Below are positions 50,383 through 60,267 of a stretch of DNA of 64,000 nt, piece after piece. Source of the stretch: Streptomyces roseifaciens (GTDB lineage: Bacteria > Actinomycetota > Actinomycetes > Streptomycetales > Streptomycetaceae); the NCBI RefSeq assembly GCF_001445655.1, contig NZ_LNBE01000002.1, positions 620,001 to 684,000 of the forward strand, written 5' to 3'. Each line of letters opens with the position of its first letter. Within the stretch, counting starts at the first letter, position 1. The position numbers and the translations under genes are program-made. Below the pieces are notes generated by a model. The model was not told the DNA's origin, did no database searches, and saw only the letters and a list, made by a program, of their open reading frames with translations.

Positions 50383-52761
50383 TCAGCCCCTCAGCGGTCC
50401 TTCACAGGTGAAGTCCGCCGTTCCCGCGGGGCGGTCCGACCAGAGGTCGACCTTGCCGAAGGAACAGTTCATGTCGGCGAAGTTGTTGGTGCCCTTCTTC
50501 GTGCGGTCGAGGATGAAGTAGTCGACCGTCCCGGACATGTCCTTGAAGACCAGGTCGGGGCTGCCCGGGCTGCTCAGGTTGGCGGTGATGCGGCCGGTGC
50601 AGGTGAAGCGGGGCCGCTCCGGGGCCTCGTTGGTGCGGCATTCGGGCGTGATGCCGGTGGTGGCCTTGAAGGAGGCGCGGACCGTGGCGGGGTGGCCGGC
50701 GTCCAGCCCGCCGACGGGCGTGAACGAGGTGTTCGGCACGTACAGGTCCTTGACCTTGGCGATCTGCTGGTCGAGGAAGGTGTCGTACGCGCGCTGCAGG
50801 CCCGTGTCCCGGCCGAGCCGGTCGCGCCAGGCGTCGAAGCCCGCGACGTCGTTCGCGCGGAGGTGGCCGTACATCTCCTTGAGCAGCGAGGGGCGCTCGG
50901 CCCACAGGAACTCGAAGAACGTGCCGGCGTAGGAGTAGAAGCGGAAGCCGTCGCGGTCGTACTCCGCGTGCAGCAGCTCGTACACGCTCATGCGCGGCTT
51001 GGTGCCGCCCGCCGTGTCGTTGATGATGCTCTGGACCAGGGACTTGCGGACCTTGATGCCCTCGCCCCGGGTGGCGCCGTCGAAGAACTCGGCCGTGCCC
51101 TCGTCCATGGCGGTGGTGCGGTCGCCCTGGTACCAGGGGCCCTCGCCGAAGGAGCCGGGGACGGCCCAGCGCCCGTTGAGGTAGTGGGTGTACTCGTGCC
51201 GGAAGAGCTCCTCGAGCGTGAGCGTGGAGTCCTGGGGGACGCGCCGCTCGTACGTGTAGAAGGTGGCGCCGTTCTCGATGTAGATGCCGCCGTTGTTGGT
51301 GCCCATGCCGGTCAGCAGCGGGTGGTAGACCTCGTAGTCGGCGCGGGAGGCGTACAGCACGATGTTGAGCGTGGTGTTGGTGTCGCCCGCCAGCGGCTGC
51401 TCGGTGCCCAGGACGCGGTGGAACTGCGCCTTGACCTGCTTGCTCGCGTAGTAGAGGCGGTCGACGGTGGCGCGGGGCAGGGCCGTGCGGACCTTGATGG
51501 CGCCGTTGTCGTACGTGTAGGTGGACGGGAAGATGCGGCGCTCGATGTCGGCCTTGCACACCCCGTACTGCTTGCAGGCGTCGAACTCGATCAGCCAGGT
51601 GACGACCTTGGCCCAGGGCTCGCTGCCCTCGCCGAAGTTGCCGGTCGTGGTGGACAGCAGCCCGCCGAGGTCGGACGTGATCCGGCCCCTGAGCGCGTCG
51701 ATCTGGCCCATCCGCCCGTACTCCCCGACGCCGTCGCGCACCACCCAGGCGTTGGACGTGCCCTTGAGGTGGGTGTGGCCGGCGAAGGCCTTGAAGGCCG
51801 CGCGGTAGGAGGCGTCGGCCGTGACGGCGGCGTGGAAGGCGGTGTCGTGGTTGCCGGGGTAGACGCCCAGGTAGTTGAGCGAGAGCGCGGCGAGCGCGGC
51901 ACCGGCCCAGGAAGTGTCCTTGTTGGTAGCGGAATGCGCGGCGTCCATGGTGGCCAGGACGCGCTGGACGAGCGGAAGCTGGTGCTGGCGCAGGCCCGGG
52001 GAGCTGGCCGCGTAGAGGGCCTCGCGCAGGGTCTCGGCGTTGGTGCGGGTCGCGTCGAAGGTGCGCGAGGCGGTGCCGAAGGCGGACACCGCGCGGCGAA
52101 TCGCCTCCACGGTCGGCGCGTCGGTGAGGTCGATCTCGCTGCGGGAGAAGTCGTGGTACGCGACGGCGTGGAGGTAGGTGAACATCTCCAGCAGGTGGCT
52201 GTTGTTCTTGCCGTCGTGCGCCGCGGCCAGGCTCTCGATCCGGCGGGAGACCGCCTGGACGTGCGGCCTGGACATGACCGGGACCAGCCGCTGGTCCCAG
52301 GTCCAGATGAGCGTGCGCAGGCAGCCGTCGGCGGTGACGGCCCGGTCGGCGAGGAAGTCGGCGAACTGCTCGGGGGCGAGGCGCGTGATGCCGTCGAGCG
52401 TGCACGGCACGGCGGTGCCGCCGAGGGTGGCGCGGGGCGGTACGGCCGTGGGCTTCGGCTTGGCCGTGAGAGCGCCGGGGACGCGGCCGTTGGTGAGGCC
52501 GCCGGGGGCGGTGGGGGAGGCGGCGGCCGGCTCGGGCGCATTCGCCAGCCGGGTGACCTCGTCGAAGGGGTTGGGCGTGGGGGTGTCCTGCCGCACGCCC
52601 GCCGCCGGCGGCGGGGCGGACGTGGCGGAGGACGGCTTGGCCGCGGGCGAGGGGGAGTCCGCGTGAGCGGGCTGGACGGCGGTGGCGCAGAGCGCCGTGG
52701 CTATGGCGGTGGTGAGCAGGGATGCGCGCAGGGATCTGCGCAGCGATCTGGAGTGGGTCAC
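50383..52761 (-). CDS. Secreted M9-family collagenase
   Basis: The 792-residue metalloprotease has a Sec signal peptide (RSLRASLLTTAIATALCATA, cleavage near QPAHA), a Pro/Ala linker and the M9 activator region. The zinc site HEYTH is at residues 522-526, with the downstream ligand Glu554 in MDEGTAEFF 28 residues later, as in clostridial collagenases. The last 100 residues form a Cys-containing beta domain. It degrades collagen or gelatin outside the cell. GTG 52761 has AGGAG upstream. A minus-strand promoter with an operator shared with the peptide importer lies 170-200 bp upstream, and a strong terminator follows. Confidence 0.9.
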   Translation of the reverse strand: MTHSRSLRRSLRASLLTTAIATALCATAVQPAHADSPSPAAKPSSATSAPPPAAGVRQDTPTPNPFDEVTRLANAPEPAAASPTAPGGLTNGRVPGALTAKPKPTAVPPRATLGGTAVPCTLDGITRLAPEQFADFLADRAVTADGCLRTLIWTWDQRLVPVMSRPHVQAVSRRIESLAAAHDGKNNSHLLEMFTYLHAVAYHDFSRSEIDLTDAPTVEAIRRAVSAFGTASRTFDATRTNAETLREALYAASSPGLRQHQLPLVQRVLATMDAAHSATNKDTSWAGAALAALSLNYLGVYPGNHDTAFHAAVTADASYRAAFKAFAGHTHLKGTSNAWVVRDGVGEYGRMGQIDALRGRITSDLGGLLSTTTGNFGEGSEPWAKVVTWLIEFDACKQYGVCKADIERRIFPSTYTYDNGAIKVRTALPRATVDRLYYASKQVKAQFHRVLGTEQPLAGDTNTTLNIVLYASRADYEVYHPLLTGMGTNNGGIYIENGATFYTYERRVPQDSTLTLEELFRHEYTHYLNGRWAVPGSFGEGPWYQGDRTTAMDEGTAEFFDGATRGEGIKVRKSLVQSIINDTAGGTKPRMSVYELLHAEYDRDGFRFYSYAGTFFEFLWAERPSLLKEMYGHLRANDVAGFDAWRDRLGRDTGLQRAYDTFLDQQIAKVKDLYVPNTSFTPVGGLDAGHPATVRASFKATTGITPECRTNEAPERPRFTCTGRITANLSSPGSPDLVFKDMSGTVDYFILDRTKKGTNNFADMNCSFGKVDLWSDRPAGTADFTCEGPLRG

Positions 52762-52930
52762 CGATGACTCCTGTGTGGGAGGTGTGGGTTGCCGCGCGCA
52801 CACGAGGTGATGGGCGTGCACGCGGCAAAGCGGAAACAGCGGAAACAGCGAAGACCGTGGCGCAAGGGGTGATTCAACTGCCGTCTGACAGGCGGCACGT
52901 GGGGGACTGCTGCTGCGCCATGTCATGCGT

Positions 52931-52959
52931 AACGTAGTAATGTGAAATGGTACTGACAA
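52931..52959 (-). promoter_or_regulatory. Collagenase promoter with regulon operator (site A)
   Basis: On the minus strand TTGTCA (52959-52954) and TACGTT (52936-52931) are exactly 17 bp apart. The spacer plus -35 contains the motif which reads on the plus strand AATGTGAAAT, three variable bases, ACTGACAA (52939-52959). The same arrangement occurs at 58731-58759, so a repressor bound here would block RNA polymerase. Confidence 0.7.
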
Positions 52960-52970
52960 CCCCTCAGGCG

Positions 52971-53953
52971 CTACGGGTTGTGCGCGAGGGCGAAGTGGCA
53001 GGCCACCTCACGCGCCTCGCCCGGCGCGGCGACCCGCAGCAGCGGCGCCTCGGTCCGGCAGATCTCCTGCGCCATGGGGCAGCGCGGGTGGAACGTGCAG
53101 CCGGGCGGGGGAGCCGCCGGGCTCGGGGGGTCGCCGAGCAGGGTGATCCGCTCGCGCGTCCGCTCGGCGGCCGGGTCCGGCAGCGGCACCGCCGAGAGCA
53201 GGGCCTGCGTGTACGGGTGGGCCGGGGCCGCGTACACGCGCTCCTTGTCGCCGACTTCGACGATCCGCCCCAGATACATCACGGCCACCCGGTCGCACAC
53301 CCGCTTCACCACCGACAGGTCGTGGGCGATGAAGAGGTAGGCGAGCCCGAGTTCACGCTGGAGCCGCTCCATCAGATTGACGATCTGGGCCTGCACGGAG
53401 ACGTCCAGGGCCGAGACCGGTTCGTCGGCGACGATCAGGCGCGGCCCCGTGGCGAGCGCGCGGGCTATGCCGATGCGCTGCGCCTGCCCGCCGGAGAACT
53501 CGTGCGGATAGCGGTCGATGTGCTCGGGGATGAGCCCGACCAGCTCCATCAGCTCCGCCGCCCGCTTGCGCGCCCCGGCCGCCGGCACGCCCTGGATCAG
53601 CAACGGGTCGGCGATGATGCGGGCCACCGTCTGGCGCGGGTTGAGGGAGGAGTGCGGGTCCTGGAAGACCATCTGCAGGTCCTTGCGCAGCGGCTTGAGC
53701 TCGCGCCTGCCGAGCCGGCTGATGTCGCGGCCGTCGTAGGTGATCGACCCCGTCGTCGGCTCCAGGAGCCGTACGATCATGCGGCCGGTGGTCGACTTGC
53801 CGCAGCCGGACTCGCCCACCAGGCCCAGGGTCTCGCCCGCCGCCAGGTCGAAGGAGACGCCGTCGACGGCCCGGACGGGTGCCGCGCGGCCCCGCTTGCC
53901 CGGGAAGGTCATGGTCACGTTCCGTACGGACAGCAAAGGTGCGGTTCCGGCGG

Positions 53954-53957
<4 letters not shown>
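52971..53957 (-). CDS. Oligopeptide ABC transporter ATPase (DppF/OppF type)
   Basis: The 328-residue ATPase has Walker A GESGCGKS (48-55), signature [15 protein letters not shown], Walker B LIVADEP and the C-terminal oligopeptide/dipeptide extension with the Cys-containing [20 protein letters not shown] that may hold an iron-sulfur cluster in this family. ATG 53957 overlaps the DppD-like gene stop (ATGA). It is the last gene of the importer operon and energises peptide uptake. Confidence 0.92.
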
Positions 53958-54987
<1,030 letters not shown>

Positions 54988-54988
<1 letters not shown>

Positions 54989-55974
54989 CAGTACCTCACT
55001 CGCGGGTCGACGACGGCGTAGAGCAGGTCGACGGCCAGGTTGGCGACGACGATGAAGGCGGCCGCCATCAGCGTGACGCCGAGGATGACCGGCTGGTCGC
55101 CGGTGGACAGCGCGCCGTAGAAGAGCCGCCCGATCCCCGGGAGCCCGAAGATCGACTCGGTGATGACGGCGCCCGCGAGCAGCCCGCCCAGGTCCATGCC
55201 GAAGAGGGTGAGGATCGGCGTCATGCCGGCCCGCAGCCCGTGTTTGACGACGACGGTGCGGCGGGGCAGGCCCTTGGCGCGGGCGGTGCGGATGTACGGC
55301 TCCGCCATCGTCTCGATCATCGAACTGCGGCTCTGGCGGGCGTACATGGCGGCGTAGAGCACGGCCAGCGCCAGCCAGGGCAGGAGCAGGTTGGACGCCC
55401 AGCGCAGGGGGTCGTCGCCGAGGGGCACGTACTGCGGGTACGGCAGCAGCCCGGCCGTCCGGATCAGGCCGTAGATCAGCATCATCGAGGTGAAGTAGAC
55501 GGGCAGCGAGGCCGCGGCGACGGCGCCGACCATCAGGGCGCGGTCGGTGAGGGTGTCCTTGCGCAGGGCCGCGGTGACGCCGGCGCTCAGGCCGAGCGCC
55601 AGCCACAGCACGGCCGCGCCCAGCGCCAGGGAGGCGGAGACCGGCAGGCGGTCCGTCAGCAGGTCCCAGACCGCCTCGGAGTTCTCGTAGGAGTAGCCGA
55701 GGCAGGGGAAGGCGCAGTGCAGGGCGTAGCGGCCGCTGCCCATGGTGCGGCCGGTGAAGATGCCGGTGACGAAGTCCGCGAACTGCCGCCACAGCGGCCG
55801 GTCCAGGCCCATGTGGGCGCGGATGGCCTCCAGGCGGTCGGTGCTGCAGGACTTGCCGCAGGCGGCGGCCGCGGGGTCGGAGGGCAGCACGTAGAAGACG
55901 GTGAAGGTGACGGCGGCGATGGCGACGAGCACGCCGGCGACGGCGAGCAGGCGGCGGCCGAGGTAGAGGGTCAT
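54988..55974 (-). CDS. Oligopeptide ABC transporter permease (DppB type)
   Basis: The 328-residue permease has six hydrophobic helices, starting with RRLLAVAGVLVAIAAVTFTV. The EAA loop is EPYIRTARAKGLPRRTVVVK and the family block GGLLAGAVITESIFGLPGIG is present. An extracytoplasmic loop with four Cys (CGKSC, HCAFPCLGYSYEN) is notable. ATG 55974 overlaps the stop of the other permease (ATGA). Confidence 0.92.
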
Positions 55975-56918
55975 GTGCGGCCGCTCCTCGGGTCGAGGAC
56001 GTCGCGCAGCGCGTCGCCGAGCAGGGTGAAGGCGAGGACGGTCAGGAACAGGCAGGTGCTCGGGATGACGAAGTACATGGGGTCCGTGTCGTAGAAGCCG
56101 ACGCTCTCGGCGATCATCTGGCCCCAGGAGGGGGTGGGCGGGCGGACGCCGACGCCCAGGTAGCTCAGGGCCGCCTCGGTGGCGATCATGCCGGGGACGA
56201 TGAGGGTGGTGTAGGCGATGACGGGCCCGGCGACGCCGGGGAGGATGTCGCGGGTGAGGATGCGCCAGGGCCCGGAGCCGCCGACGCGGGCGGCGTCGAC
56301 GTACTCGCGGTGCCGGAGCGAGAGGGTCTGGCCGCGTACGACGCGGGCGACGCCGGGCCAGCCGAAGAGGCCGATGACGGCGGTCATCAGCAGGATGCGG
56401 TTGACGTCCTTGGCCACCGACATCATCGCGATCATGAAGATGAGGGAGGGGAAGGACATCGTGAGGTCCATCAGCCGGGAGAGCACGGCGTCGGTGCGGC
56501 CGCCGAAGTAGCCCGCCGTGATGCCGGCCGCCGTCCCGGCGAGCACGACGATCGCGGTGGCGGTGAGGGCGATCAGCAGCGACACCTGGGCGCCGTGCAC
56601 GACCCGGGCGAACAGGTCGCGGCCGGTGACGGGTTCGACGCCGAGCCAGTGGTCGGCGGAGATGCCGCCCAGCGGTCCGAGGGGCCGGCCGCCGAGGTAG
56701 GGGTCGACGGCGGTCTTGTCGAACTCCTCGGGCGACCAGCCGGCGAGCGAGCTCAGCAGCGGGGCGCCCGCCGCCATCAGCAGGAAGAGTGCGACGACGA
56801 CGAGGGAGACCTTGACGGCGGTGCGGCGGCGCAGTTCGGCACGGGCGAGCTGCCAGGGCCCGCTGCCCGCGGGGACGGCCGCCGGGGCGGGTGGGGCGGT
56901 GTTCGCGGTGGTGGTCAT
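55971..56918 (-). CDS. Oligopeptide ABC transporter permease (DppC type)
   Basis: The 315-residue permease has an N-terminal helix (VSLVVVALFLLMAAGAPLLS), a substrate-facing loop and the EAA motif REYVDAARVGGSGPWRILTR with a C-terminal DPRSGRT. It follows the binding protein gene after 13 bp. Gene order in this operon is A-C-B-D-F, whereas A-B-C-D-F is more common. Confidence 0.92.
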   Translation of the reverse strand: MTTTANTAPPAPAAVPAGSGPWQLARAELRRRTAVKVSLVVVALFLLMAAGAPLLSSLAGWSPEEFDKTAVDPYLGGRPLGPLGGISADHWLGVEPVTGRDLFARVVHGAQVSLLIALTATAIVVLAGTAAGITAGYFGGRTDAVLSRLMDLTMSFPSLIFMIAMMSVAKDVNRILLMTAVIGLFGWPGVARVVRGQTLSLRHREYVDAARVGGSGPWRILTRDILPGVAGPVIAYTTLIVPGMIATEAALSYLGVGVRPPTPSWGQMIAESVGFYDTDPMYFVIPSTCLFLTVLAFTLLGDALRDVLDPRSGRT

Positions 56919-56931
56919 GGCGTGACGGCCC

Positions 56932-58677
56932 TCAGTCCCGGCTCTTGGCGGGGTCCTTGAGGCCGACCGTGGCGTAGTCGATCTGTCCGCCGAAGGAGGT
57001 GTGCCCGTACGCGCCCGCGATGTTGGTGCCCAGGACCAGCGGCCACCGCCGGACGAGCACCGGGACGGCCGGAGCCTGGGCGAGGATCCGCCCGTCGAGC
57101 TGCTGCCAGGCCCCGGCGGCCTCCTTGGCGTCGGTCATGGCGGCGATCGCGTCCATCCGCTTCATCGTCGCGTCGTCGCGGAAGAGGGAGTGGTTGCCGG
57201 AGTTGCCCTTCTCCTTGATGAAGCGGCCGTCGAAGACGAAGGGCAGGAAGGTGGAGCCGGAGGGGTAGTCGGGGCACCAGCCGGTGTAGACCATGTCGGT
57301 GCGGTTCCCGGTGTCGCCGATGGTGGCGTAGAAAGCGGACGGGTCCACGGTCTCGATGGTGACCTTGATGCCGGCCCGGGCCAGGGCCTGCTGGATGGCC
57401 TCGGCCCGGCCCTTGTCGCCGACCGACGCGGTGATCTTCGTCGAGAAGCCGTCGGGCTTGCCGGCCTCCTTCAGCAGCTGCTCGGCCTTCTCCGTGTCGC
57501 CCGTCGCGGGGATCTTGAGGGTGTCGGGCTGCTTGCCGCCGAAGAGGGTCGCCGGCATGTAGGCGGTCGACAGGTCGTTGAAGGCGGGGCCGCCGGAGGA
57601 GGTGAGGACGGCGTCCCGGTCGAGGGCGTACTGCACGGCCTGCCGGACCTTGGCGTTGTCGAAGGGCGCTCTGCCGGTGTGCATCTGGACCATGTCGGTG
57701 CAGTTGGTGGACTCGGCGAGCAGCCGCTCCCGCACCCCGGCGTCGGGCAGGACCTTCGCGGCGCTCTCCGGCCGCAGGGCGCCCCAGGAGACGGCGGAGG
57801 CGTCCGCGCCCTGGCTCGCTATCAGCCGGTCGTCGATCTGGTTGGCCTTCAGGCCCATCATGACGACCAGCTTGTCCGGGTACGCCTTGCGGACTTCGTC
57901 CGTCGCGGGGTCCCAGTGCTCGTTGCGGACGAGGACGAGCTTCTTGCCGCGCGCGTAGGAGTCGACTTTGTACGGGCCGGAGGAGAACGGCCGGTTGTCG
58001 TACTGCGGGCCCTTGTCCTGCGCCTGCGGTACGGGCGCGAAGGTGGGCATGACCGTGGCGTTGGGGAACTCGGCGAACGGCTTGCGCAGTTCGAAGACGA
58101 TGGTGCGGTCGTCCGGCGTCCTGATGGAGTCGAGGTGCTTGCCCTGGGCGGGGCCCCGGTAGCCCTCGGCGCCCACGAGGTAGCGGGCGGCGTAGTCGGC
58201 GCCGCCGGGCAGGTCGGGGGAGAAGGACCGCTCGACGTTGTACTTGACGTCCTGCGCGGTGACGGGTGAGCCGTCCTCGTACTTCACGCCCGGCTTGAGG
58301 TGGAACGTCCACGTCCTGGCGTCGGCGGACGGCGAGCCCAGGTCGGTGGCGAGGTCGGGGACCAGTTCGCCGCCCTGCGCTCCGGGCGAGGCCTTGTACG
58401 TGACCAGGGTGCGGTAGAGCAGCCGGGTCCCGAAGTCCATGTCGTTCATGACCCAGTTGCGGGCCGGGTCGAGGTGGGTGAAGTCCTGGTTGGACAGCAC
58501 CGTCAGCGTGCCGCCCTTCTGCGGGGTGCCGCCGATCGCCTTGCCCTCGTGGGCGGCGGGGTTCCTTCCGCCGTCCTTGCCTCCGGCCGACCGCTTCCCG
58601 CCGGAACACCCGGCCGTCCCCAGGGCGAGGGAGGCCGCCAGCATCGCGGCCATGGCAGTACACGTGCGCTTGTTCAT
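56932..58677 (-). CDS. Peptide-binding lipoprotein of ABC importer (SBP family 5, DppA type)
   Basis: The 581-residue protein has a lipoprotein signal (MAAMLAASLALGTAGC, lipid-bearing Cys24). It shows the family 5 pattern: HLDPARNWVMNDMDFGTRLLY, DARTWTFHLKPGVKYEDGSP with VTAQDVKYNVERSF, and WCPDYPSGSTFLPFVFDGRF. It captures peptides outside the membrane for the adjacent permeases. Its promoter has the same operator and spacing as that of the collagenase, which suggests import of collagen fragments rich in proline and hydroxyproline; the ligand itself is inference. Confidence 0.9.
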   Translation of the reverse strand: MNKRTCTAMAAMLAASLALGTAGCSGGKRSAGGKDGGRNPAAHEGKAIGGTPQKGGTLTVLSNQDFTHLDPARNWVMNDMDFGTRLLYRTLVTYKASPGAQGGELVPDLATDLGSPSADARTWTFHLKPGVKYEDGSPVTAQDVKYNVERSFSPDLPGGADYAARYLVGAEGYRGPAQGKHLDSIRTPDDRTIVFELRKPFAEFPNATVMPTFAPVPQAQDKGPQYDNRPFSSGPYKVDSYARGKKLVLVRNEHWDPATDEVRKAYPDKLVVMMGLKANQIDDRLIASQGADASAVSWGALRPESAAKVLPDAGVRERLLAESTNCTDMVQMHTGRAPFDNAKVRQAVQYALDRDAVLTSSGGPAFNDLSTAYMPATLFGGKQPDTLKIPATGDTEKAEQLLKEAGKPDGFSTKITASVGDKGRAEAIQQALARAGIKVTIETVDPSAFYATIGDTGNRTDMVYTGWCPDYPSGSTFLPFVFDGRFIKEKGNSGNHSLFRDDATMKRMDAIAAMTDAKEAAGAWQQLDGRILAQAPAVPVLVRRWPLVLGTNIAGAYGHTSFGGQIDYATVGLKDPAKSRD

Positions 58678-58730
58678 CAGTGGTCACTCCGTGAACAGTC
58701 GAACAGCCGGACGGCTGAAATGTGACCCGT

Positions 58731-58759
58731 AACATAGTAATGTGAAATTGCACTGACAA
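58731..58759 (-). promoter_or_regulatory. Importer promoter with regulon operator (site B)
   Basis: On the minus strand TTGTCA (58759-58754), a 17-bp spacer and TATGTT (58736-58731) drive the peptide importer. The plus-strand motif AATGTGAAAT, TGC, ACTGACAA spans 58739-58759. The site also lies 46 nt before the divergent aminopeptidase gene and could control both directions. Confidence 0.72.
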
Positions 58760-58804
58760 GGCGTCAGTCGCTCCGTTACCCACCTGTGTCCGAGGAGGAG
58801 TCCC

Positions 58805-60175
58805 GTGCAGGAACCCGCAGTTGCCGCGATCCGTACGGTCAGTCACGACCTGCCGGTTTCGGCCGAGTTCGAGGCGTTCATGGCGAACGGCTGGGCGGCG
58901 ACACCGCTGCCCGCCGACATCCGGCTGCCCGTGGCGGACCTCGCCGCGGCGCGCCGCGCGAAGCTGTCGGCACGCTTTCCCGGCGAGCGGCTGATCGTGC
59001 CCGCGGGCGAGTTCAAGGTCCGCTCCAACGACTGCGATTACCGCTTCCGCCCGCACAGCGCCTACGCCTGGCTGACCGGACTGACCGGCGAGGACCAGGC
59101 CGGTCACGTGCTGGTCCTGGAGCCCGACGGCCCGCACTGGCACGAGGCGGTGCTGTACGTGCGGCCGCGGTCGCCGCGCGCCGGTGCGGAGTTCTACCGC
59201 GACCGGCGCTACGGCGAGTTCTGGGTCGGCCGCCGCCCCGACCTCGCCGAGGCCGAGCGCATGACCGGCATCCGCTGCGCGCACCGGGAGGACTACGACC
59301 GGCTGCCGCCGGGCCGCGACGCGTCCGGCGACGACGAACTCGCCGCCGCCCTGAGCGAACTGCGCCTGGTCAAGGACGCGTGGGAGGTCGAGCAGCTGCA
59401 GCTGGCCGTGGACCACACCGCCGCCGGCTTCGAGGACGTCGTGCGGGCGCTGCCCCGCGCCCTCGCCCACCCGCGCGGCGAGCGGTGGATCGAGGGCGTC
59501 TTCGGCCTGCGCGCCCGCGCCGAGGGCAACGGCCCCGGCTACGAGACCATCGCGGCCTCCGGCGCGCACGCGTGCGTCCTGCACTGGATACGCAACGACG
59601 GCCGGCTCGACCCCCGCGAACTCCTCCTGCTGGACGCGGGTGTCGAGACGGACACCCTCTACACCTCCGACATCACCCGCACCCTGCCGCTGTCCGGATG
59701 CTTCTCGCCCGTGCAGCGGCAGGTCTACGAACTCGTCCTCGCCGCCCAGGACGCGGGCATGGCCGCCCTCAAACCGGGGGCGAGCTTCCGCGACTTCCAC
59801 CGGGCCGGCATGCGGGTCATCGCCGAGGGGCTCGCCGAGTGGGGCGTGCTCAAGAGCGCCGAGGGCGATTTCCACCGCCGGTACACCCTGTGCAGCAGCG
59901 GCCACATGCTCGGCCTGGACGTCCACGACTGCGCCCAGGCGCGGGCGGACGCCTACCTCGACGGCGTCCTGGAGGAGGGGCAGGTCCTCACCGTCGAGCC
60001 GGGGCTCTACCTCCAGCCCGACGACGAGACGCTGCCGGCCGAACTGCGCGGCATCGGCGTGCGGATCGAGGACGACCTGGTCATCACGGCCGACGGGGCC
60101 CGGCTGATGTCGCACGCGCTGCCCCGCACGCCCGACGCGGTCGAGGCGTGGATGGGCGAGCTCCTCGAGGGATAG
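58805..60175 (+). CDS. pepP: Xaa-Pro aminopeptidase (aminopeptidase P, M24B)
   Basis: The 456-residue enzyme has an AMP_N domain (about 45-180, FKVRSNDCDYRFRPHSAYAW) and an M24 pita-bread domain. The five metal ligands are visible: Asp277, Asp289 (TSDITR), His367 (GHMLGLDVHD), Glu398 (TVEPGLY) and Glu422 (RIEDD). It removes an N-terminal residue before proline, which is needed to break collagen-type peptides (Gly-Pro-Hyp). No signal peptide is present, so it acts on imported peptides. GTG 58805 follows GAGGAG. It is divergent from the importer with operator site B between. Confidence 0.92.
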   Translation: MQEPAVAAIRTVSHDLPVSAEFEAFMANGWAATPLPADIRLPVADLAAARRAKLSARFPGERLIVPAGEFKVRSNDCDYRFRPHSAYAWLTGLTGEDQAGHVLVLEPDGPHWHEAVLYVRPRSPRAGAEFYRDRRYGEFWVGRRPDLAEAERMTGIRCAHREDYDRLPPGRDASGDDELAAALSELRLVKDAWEVEQLQLAVDHTAAGFEDVVRALPRALAHPRGERWIEGVFGLRARAEGNGPGYETIAASGAHACVLHWIRNDGRLDPRELLLLDAGVETDTLYTSDITRTLPLSGCFSPVQRQVYELVLAAQDAGMAALKPGASFRDFHRAGMRVIAEGLAEWGVLKSAEGDFHRRYTLCSSGHMLGLDVHDCAQARADAYLDGVLEEGQVLTVEPGLYLQPDDETLPAELRGIGVRIEDDLVITADGARLMSHALPRTPDAVEAWMGELLEG

Positions 60176-60230
60176 GCGAACTCCCCCGGAGGATCGGGGA
60201 ATCGTCAACCACAAGGTACGGACCGGCTCT

Positions 60231-60267
60231 TGGCAGCACGCAGTGCAATGTGAAATATTACTGACGT
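60231..60267 (+). promoter_or_regulatory. Oxidase operon promoter with regulon operator (site C)
   Basis: TTGGCA (60231-60236) and AATATT (60254-60259) are 17 bp apart. The regulon motif AATGTGAAAT, ATT, ACTGAC spans 60247-60265 and overlaps the -10 and start region. The outer arms CAGT and ACTG (60241-60263) make it an imperfect dyad. Transcription would begin at about the GTG at 60266, giving a leaderless mRNA. Confidence 0.6.
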